Positions 5,667-9,809 of a stretch of 9,809 bases of DNA are shown piece after piece. Origin of the DNA: Spirulina sp. DLM2.Bin59 (GTDB lineage Bacteria; Cyanobacteriota; Cyanobacteriia; Cyanobacteriales; Spirulinaceae); contig RECT01000143.1 of assembly GCA_007693875.1 (NCBI GenBank), forward strand, positions 1 to 9,809, written 5' to 3'. The notes under the pieces were generated by a model that made no database searches, was not told the DNA's origin, and was given only the letters and a program-made list of their open reading frames with translations. How positions within the stretch are numbered: the stretch's first letter is position 1; each line of letters starts with the position of its first letter. The translations under genes and the position numbers were made by a program.

Positions 5667-6361
5667 GAACGGCTGATGGATAGCGGGGGACAGATAATCT
5701 CCAGGGCAGCGGCAAGGTCGGGAACAATGCGGTCGGGGTAGTAATTGGCGAGGCGATCGCGGTTGCGAATCCCCGACAGGACACCAATGACGGGAATATT
5801 ATGGGTCTGGGCGGCGACAATATCCGCCTCGGTATCCCCGATCATCCAGGTTTTAGTGGCGGGGGGCAGGGTGGCCAGGGCTTCCCCCATGAGCAGGGTT
5901 TTGTCGTTGACATCGCCGGTTTTGCGGTAGTCGTTGCCAATGCAATACCGTTGGGCAGGGGGGAAAAAGCGATCGATGTTGTACCGCTCTAGGGGGGCGG
6001 CCAGTTCTCGCTCCCGGCGCATCGTCAGGATGGCCAGATCAATGCCGCAGGCTTGCAGGGTTTCGAGGCTGGCGATCGCCTTGGGAACGGGGCGGTCATG
6101 GACTAAATAGGGGACTTGATGCACCAATTCCCGGCGCAGACGGGCAAAACGCCGCGCCTGGTCGTGATCTAAACCAGAACGGCGGCCAATTTCCCGCTCG
6201 GGAATTTGCGCCCGTTTACAGTGCCAAAACTCCGCTTTGGAAAGCACCGTTACCCGTTGATCCGGGGTTTTAGTCCGTTCTAGGCAGATGTGGTACACAT
6301 GGTAATACCGCGCAGACACATCCATAATCGGGCCGTCGAAATCAGTGATCAGCCTTAGCAT
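5663..6361 (-). CDS. HAD-superfamily hydrolase, phosphatase-like
   Basis: The 232-residue soluble protein carries all four haloacid-dehalogenase motifs. Motif I is DFDGPIMD, with nucleophile Asp7 and acid Asp9. Motif II is Thr113 in AILTMR. Motif III is Lys154 in NDKTLL. Motif IV is GDTEADI, with Mg-binding Asp176 and Asp180. A helical C1-type cap occupies about residues 15-95, and Arg/Lys-rich segments in it (REIGRRSG, RRFARLRREL) could contact a phosphate substrate. The layout fits phosphoglycolate-phosphatase-like or beta-phosphoglucomutase-like enzymes. The substrate is unknown, and phosphoglycolate cleavage in photorespiration is only one possibility. An in-frame TAA nine bases upstream fixes the ATG at 6361 as the first possible ATG start. 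The gene is 56 nt downstream of the WD40/ankyrin gene in the same orientation and may share its transcript. Confidence 0.88.
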   Translation of the reverse strand: MLRLITDFDGPIMDVSARYYHVYHICLERTKTPDQRVTVLSKAEFWHCKRAQIPEREIGRRSGLDHDQARRFARLRRELVHQVPYLVHDRPVPKAIASLETLQACGIDLAILTMRRERELAAPLERYNIDRFFPPAQRYCIGNDYRKTGDVNDKTLLMGEALATLPPATKTWMIGDTEADIVAAQTHNIPVIGVLSGIRNRDRLANYYPDRIVPDLAAALEIICPPLSISRS

Positions 6362-6417
6362 TCTCAGTTAGGGATTCTTTAAAGGGTCTCCTTTCAGTTT
6401 AATAACAAAATTTGACC
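6362..6417 (-). other. Short spacer between WD40/ankyrin gene and HAD gene
   Basis: The 56-nt gap contains a perfect Shine-Dalgarno-like AAGGAG (minus strand, plus 6388-6393), but it is 26 nt from the HAD ATG with no start codon at a normal distance. Around it AAAGG and CCTTT can pair across AGAC. The HAD ATG itself has only a weak GAGA in front. No terminator is visible, so read-through from the upstream gene is plausible. Confidence 0.4.
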
Positions 6418-9400
6418 TTAGTTTTCCTCCTGGGTGAGGGCTTGCTCAATTAACTGCACCGCTTTGGCGCGATTTTGCCGTTGGGCAAACTCCAGAGGGG
6501 TTTGGCCATTTGCATCCACCTGATTGAGGTCAGGATCAGCGGCGAGGAGTTGGGTGAGCATCGCGATGCGGTCATGGTCAATGGCGGTATGGAGGGGGGT
6601 TGGCACTTCGCAGGCTTCACAGTAGGCGTTGATATTGCTGCCATGGTCGAGGAGGAGTTGGAATAATTCCGGTTGATTGGAGGCGATCGCCCAATGGAGG
6701 GGCGTGCCAATGTTGGGGGCTAAATCATTCACCCTCGCCCCCGCTGCCAACAGTTGCTCCGCAATGGCAACAGCTTCAACAATATGCAGGGGAGTCTGTT
6801 GACTGTGATTCGGGAGATTAACATCCGCCCCCTGCCGTAAAAGTTGGCCCACAAACTCAGCATCACCCCGGCGCACCGCCTCGATCAACAGCGTATTCCC
6901 CGCCCCGGGCCCCGGAGTTACATACGCCCCCGCCGCCCACAGTTGGGCCCCCCCCGCCGGCTGGTTGGCCGGCACCGCGCACTGGATCAAGGGTAATTGG
7001 TTGACATGGGTAAAGCGACTATCCGCAGACCCCCCCCGCGCCAAATAAGCACGGGTCGCGGCAGGATTGGTACAGAGTTCCACCGGTAACACCCCCAAAT
7101 AACTGGGCACAGTCCATTTATAGGCCGTTGATCCCAAGAGCAGGATTAAACATAAACCCTGAATCAAACTTTGGGGCCGCACACCAGTGCGAATTAACTG
7201 CCACAGTTGACCAAGCACAACAATGGCCACCGTTACCCCCGCTATCCCCACCACCGGAACAGCGAAGAATCCGATCAAGATCTCCATAGTGATGCCGGCC
7301 CCGGTGGCCAGGGCTAAAATCCCCACACCGCCCCAGGTTCCCCAGTAGCGACGGAGGGCCTGGCAGACCTTCAACCCCGGTGGACTAGACACCGCCGTCA
7401 TCGGGGAAAAACCCCATAACGCCCCGGCAACCATCAGTGTGGCGATCGCCCCCCACACCACCGCCGCCAAAGAAGACCAGCGCACCGTCGCATCCATCAC
7501 CCCCACCAGGGTTAACACCCCCGCCCCAAACAATGCCCCCAGTTGAACCGTCGGGTTGCCAATTTGCCGCCCGCCGAAATAGCTAAGGAGGGCGATGGCC
7601 ATCCCCACCGCCAATAAATAGGCCTGGGGCGTTGTGCCAATACTGCCAAAAATCTCCAGGGCCGCCGCCGTCCCCGCCCACACCAACCCCCACCACAGCC
7701 CCACAAACCCCCAGGGGAAATCCTGCCAACGCTGTTGCCAGGAAATAGCCGGTGTCTCAACAGCAGGCTCCGCCTGGTAGGGGGTTTGGCGGTTCAAAAA
7801 GGTTTCCAGATAGGGCCGCGCCCCCTCATCCCAGCCCACGCCTGGCTGCTCCGCCAACTGCCAATCTAAGGCCCAGAGTTTACCATCGCCATTTTCCATC
7901 ACCATTAAGGCATAGCGACTATCGGGACTGAGGGCAACCCCCGTCACCGCCGTTCCCTGGACTAGCGTTGCGGCACAATCCCCCGTGAGCACATTCCACA
8001 ATTTCGCCGTTTGATCCGTGCTACCGGAGAGCAAATGGTGGCTATCACGACTAAAGCAGGCGGCGGTAATCGTGCCCTGATGGCCCCGCAGCGTATGGAG
8101 GCGACGGCCCAGGGCAACAGACCAAACGATCAGGGTTTGATCCTGGCTGGTGGTAACGAGGTAATGGCCATCGGGACTGTAGGCCAGGGAGGTGAGGGTA
8201 GATTGGGGCGTGGTGACGGTTTGCACAGCAACCCCAGTGGCAATTTCCCAGCGTTTCCAGGTATTGCTGGCCCCTGCCGATACACAGTAGAGACTATCGG
8301 GGCTAAAGCACAGGGCATTAATGGCTGCACTATGGGCTTGCCAATGGCGCAGCATTTGACCGCTGGTTAATTCCCACAAATAGATTTCCCCTTGGGCAGT
8401 GCCACCGATGAGGTAGTGGCCGTCGGGACTTTGGGCTAAACGAATCAAATGCGGTTCTGCCGTAGCCAGGGTTTGCAGAAGTTGCCCTGTGGCCACATCC
8501 CATTGCTGCAAGCCACTTTTGCGGCTACTGGTGATCACCGTCTGCCCCTGGGGATGGACGGTGCAACTATCCAAATAGCCCCTCGGATTCCCCACCACCT
8601 GCCCGAAGGTGCGTTCGGCGGTAATGTGCCACCGTTTAATCGTGCCATCGCGGCTGCCGGTGAAGGCTTGGCCGTCGGGGGTGAAGGCGACGGTGTGGAT
8701 CGCCCCCACATGGGCCGTCAAGGTTTGCAGTTGCCAGGTATGTTGCAACTGTTGGCGGGGCAGCTTTGTATAGAGTTGCGTCCAGAGGGCAAAGGCATGG
8801 TGGTCTTCCCGATAGCCGGGGAGCGATCGCACCCCCTGAAGCCCTTGCCAAGCCTCTGCCCATTGTCCCCGTCCCAGGGCCTTTTCTGCCTGGGCAATGC
8901 CCTGGCGGTATTCCTGAACCACCGAACGCTCCGCCGCCACGGATTGCGCCACACAGAGATAAAAGGGGGCTTGGTATGTCACCTGTTGTTGGTGAATATG
9001 CCAGAGGGTCAATTGCTCGCCGCTTACCAAGGCTTGGCTGCCATCGGGGTTTAAAACCGCCCGTTGGGAGGGGTTACGGGTGAGCGATCGCAACCATTGC
9101 CCGGTTTCCAAAGACCACAATTCCACCGTTTGGCTCCCCACCAAACACAATTGGCCATCGCGGCTCACACTCAAAGAATGGATCAACGTCGGCGCAACTT
9201 GCAGCGTCTTTAACACTTTCCCCTGTAGCGACCACACCATTAACTCCCCCGCCCCATTCCCCGTTAAGCACCGCCGGCCATCGGGGTGCATCGCCACCGC
9301 CGTCACCCCCTGGGGAGTGGCAAAAGTGGTCAAACAGGTTTCACGGTGGAGATCCCACAACCGGGGTTGAGAACTGGCCGTCACCCCGTACTGGCCTTGG

Positions 9401-9809
9401 GGCGTAGGCAAAAGGGGCGTACCATCCCGATGCCCCACAAATAGGCAATCCCCCGTCGCCACCTCCATCAACCGCATCATCGCCTCAGTTTGGCGCAAAA
9501 AATAACGACTATCCCCACTCCAACGCTGTTGGATGGGCCCCTGATCCAACCCCTCCCAACTTTGCAATTGGGGAAAGGTGGCCAAACATTTCCCCGTCAT
9601 CCGACTCCAAAGCTTCAGGGTTTGGTCAGGGCTGGCGGGATGGTGGGCAAGGGTGATCAAGTAGCATTGGTCAGGGCTGAAGGCCATGAGCGTGATCTGT
9701 TCCCCCGGATGGCCGGCGAGGCGATGGCTTTGATGGGTGCGGCATTCCCATAGGGTGATACTGCCGTCGGGACTGGCCCAGAGGGCATAGTGACCGTCGG
9801 GGCTATAGT
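6418..9809 (-). CDS. WD40 double-propeller / multi-pass membrane / ankyrin-repeat protein (5' end missing)
   Basis: The frame stays open to the right edge, 40 residues beyond the first ATG at 9687. Those residues (YSPDGHYALW, DGSITLWE, LAGHPGE) are clearly WD40, so the N-terminus lies outside. Numbered from the Met at 9687, domains are: WD40 set one (window edge to about 245); helical linker (about 249-318) with GRGQWAEAW and LPGYREDHH; WD40 set two (about 321-612), seven repeats with GHxx, SPDG and LW motifs; a post-propeller motif, WDEGARPYLETFLNRQTPY (619-637); hydrophobic segments near 659-677, 688-705, 713-731, 739-760, 785-802, 808-829 and 841-857; then ankyrin repeats from about 872 to the end, best seen as TLLIEAVRRGDAEFV, TPLHIVEAV, GTPLHWAIASNQPELF, PTPLHTAIDHD and QTPLEFAQRQN. 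Both repeat types bind proteins, so a membrane scaffold or sensor is likely. No catalytic domain is visible; one could lie in the missing part. Confidence 0.9.
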   Translation of the reverse strand, partial: YSPDGHYALWASPDGSITLWECRTHQSHRLAGHPGEQITLMAFSPDQCYLITLAHHPASPDQTLKLWSRMTGKCLATFPQLQSWEGLDQGPIQQRWSGDSRYFLRQTEAMMRLMEVATGDCLFVGHRDGTPLLPTPQGQYGVTASSQPRLWDLHRETCLTTFATPQGVTAVAMHPDGRRCLTGNGAGELMVWSLQGKVLKTLQVAPTLIHSLSVSRDGQLCLVGSQTVELWSLETGQWLRSLTRNPSQRAVLNPDGSQALVSGEQLTLWHIHQQQVTYQAPFYLCVAQSVAAERSVVQEYRQGIAQAEKALGRGQWAEAWQGLQGVRSLPGYREDHHAFALWTQLYTKLPRQQLQHTWQLQTLTAHVGAIHTVAFTPDGQAFTGSRDGTIKRWHITAERTFGQVVGNPRGYLDSCTVHPQGQTVITSSRKSGLQQWDVATGQLLQTLATAEPHLIRLAQSPDGHYLIGGTAQGEIYLWELTSGQMLRHWQAHSAAINALCFSPDSLYCVSAGASNTWKRWEIATGVAVQTVTTPQSTLTSLAYSPDGHYLVTTSQDQTLIVWSVALGRRLHTLRGHQGTITAACFSRDSHHLLSGSTDQTAKLWNVLTGDCAATLVQGTAVTGVALSPDSRYALMVMENGDGKLWALDWQLAEQPGVGWDEGARPYLETFLNRQTPYQAEPAVETPAISWQQRWQDFPWGFVGLWWGLVWAGTAAALEIFGSIGTTPQAYLLAVGMAIALLSYFGGRQIGNPTVQLGALFGAGVLTLVGVMDATVRWSSLAAVVWGAIATLMVAGALWGFSPMTAVSSPPGLKVCQALRRYWGTWGGVGILALATGAGITMEILIGFFAVPVVGIAGVTVAIVVLGQLWQLIRTGVRPQSLIQGLCLILLLGSTAYKWTVPSYLGVLPVELCTNPAATRAYLARGGSADSRFTHVNQLPLIQCAVPANQPAGGAQLWAAGAYVTPGPGAGNTLLIEAVRRGDAEFVGQLLRQGADVNLPNHSQQTPLHIVEAVAIAEQLLAAGARVNDLAPNIGTPLHWAIASNQPELFQLLLDHGSNINAYCEACEVPTPLHTAIDHDRIAMLTQLLAADPDLNQVDANGQTPLEFAQRQNRAKAVQLIEQALTQEEN

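Larger units (their letters stand above)
985..9091. repeat. HIP1 octamers (GCGATCGC), 14 copies
   Basis: Copies start at 985, 1935, 1961, 2496, 2671, 4025, 4901, 5498, 5753, 6072, 6683, 7442, 8823 and 9084. HIP1 is a dispersed octamer hugely over-represented in many cyanobacterial genomes, and this density (about one per 700 bp against one per 65 kb by chance at even base use) is the best taxonomic clue here. Most copies are in coding sequence. None lies in sodB or in the pentapeptide-repeat gene. Confidence 0.95.

Noticed and set aside
5254..5820. 188-codon minus-strand frame opposite the CPP1-like gene
   Set aside because: It is Pro/Arg-rich, overlaps two well-supported genes in other frames and has no recognisable domain.
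8449..9054. 201-codon forward frame opposite the WD40 gene
   Set aside because: The minus-strand frame encodes clear WD40 repeats here, and the forward frame is a composition artefact of GC-rich DNA.
1..9809. tRNA, rRNA, CRISPR array or complete insertion sequence
   Set aside because: The non-coding gaps (1-231, 832-1069, 2743-2878, 3869-4057, 4769-5042, 6362-6417) were read for cloverleaf, spaced direct repeats and transposase signatures; none was found.

Overview
This window looks like chromosomal DNA of a cyanobacterium. The octamer GCGATCGC (HIP1, the highly iterated palindrome of many cyanobacterial genomes) occurs 14 times in 9.8 kb. The gene families fit too: an iron superoxide dismutase, a CPP1-like J-domain membrane protein, a long pentapeptide-repeat protein and a large WD40-repeat protein. 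The species cannot be named from this evidence. No rRNA, tRNA, CRISPR array or complete mobile element is visible.

Layout, left to right. Positions 1-231 hold no convincing gene, but have a strong short hairpin at the left edge and the upstream region of sodB. The sodB gene (232-831, +) ends at a textbook intrinsic terminator (866-893). An OFA/OxlT-type major facilitator transporter follows (1070-2344, +) behind a recognisable promoter. Its 3' end overlaps by 40 bp a convergent gamma-glutamylcyclotransferase-like gene (2305-2742, -). After a GC-rich double hairpin come two more minus-strand genes: a pentapeptide-repeat protein (2879-3868) with 58 uninterrupted pentapeptides, and an OmpR/PhoB-type response regulator (4058-4768). 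A 274-bp divergent spacer with operator-like palindromes and a foldable leader separates the regulator from the CPP1-like gene (5043-5666, +, GTG start). That gene collides by 4 bp with a minus-strand HAD phosphatase (5663-6361). The rest of the window (6418 to the right edge, -) is one very large gene whose 5' end lies outside.

That large gene is the most unusual content. In the visible 1129 residues it carries two sets of about seven WD40 blades joined by a helical linker, then about seven hydrophobic segments, then C-terminal ankyrin repeats. The charge pattern of the membrane loops suggests that the WD40 part is cytoplasmic and that the ankyrin part may lie on the other side of the membrane. 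All four cysteines of the post-membrane region occur there in two possible pairs. The HAD gene sits 56 nt downstream in the same orientation and may be co-transcribed.

No pathway clearly unites the window. The pieces read as independent housekeeping or stress genes (superoxide defence, organic-anion transport, glutathione-type peptide turnover, chlorophyll-related chaperoning, phosphate-ester salvage) around one response regulator and one novel-looking membrane scaffold or sensor.
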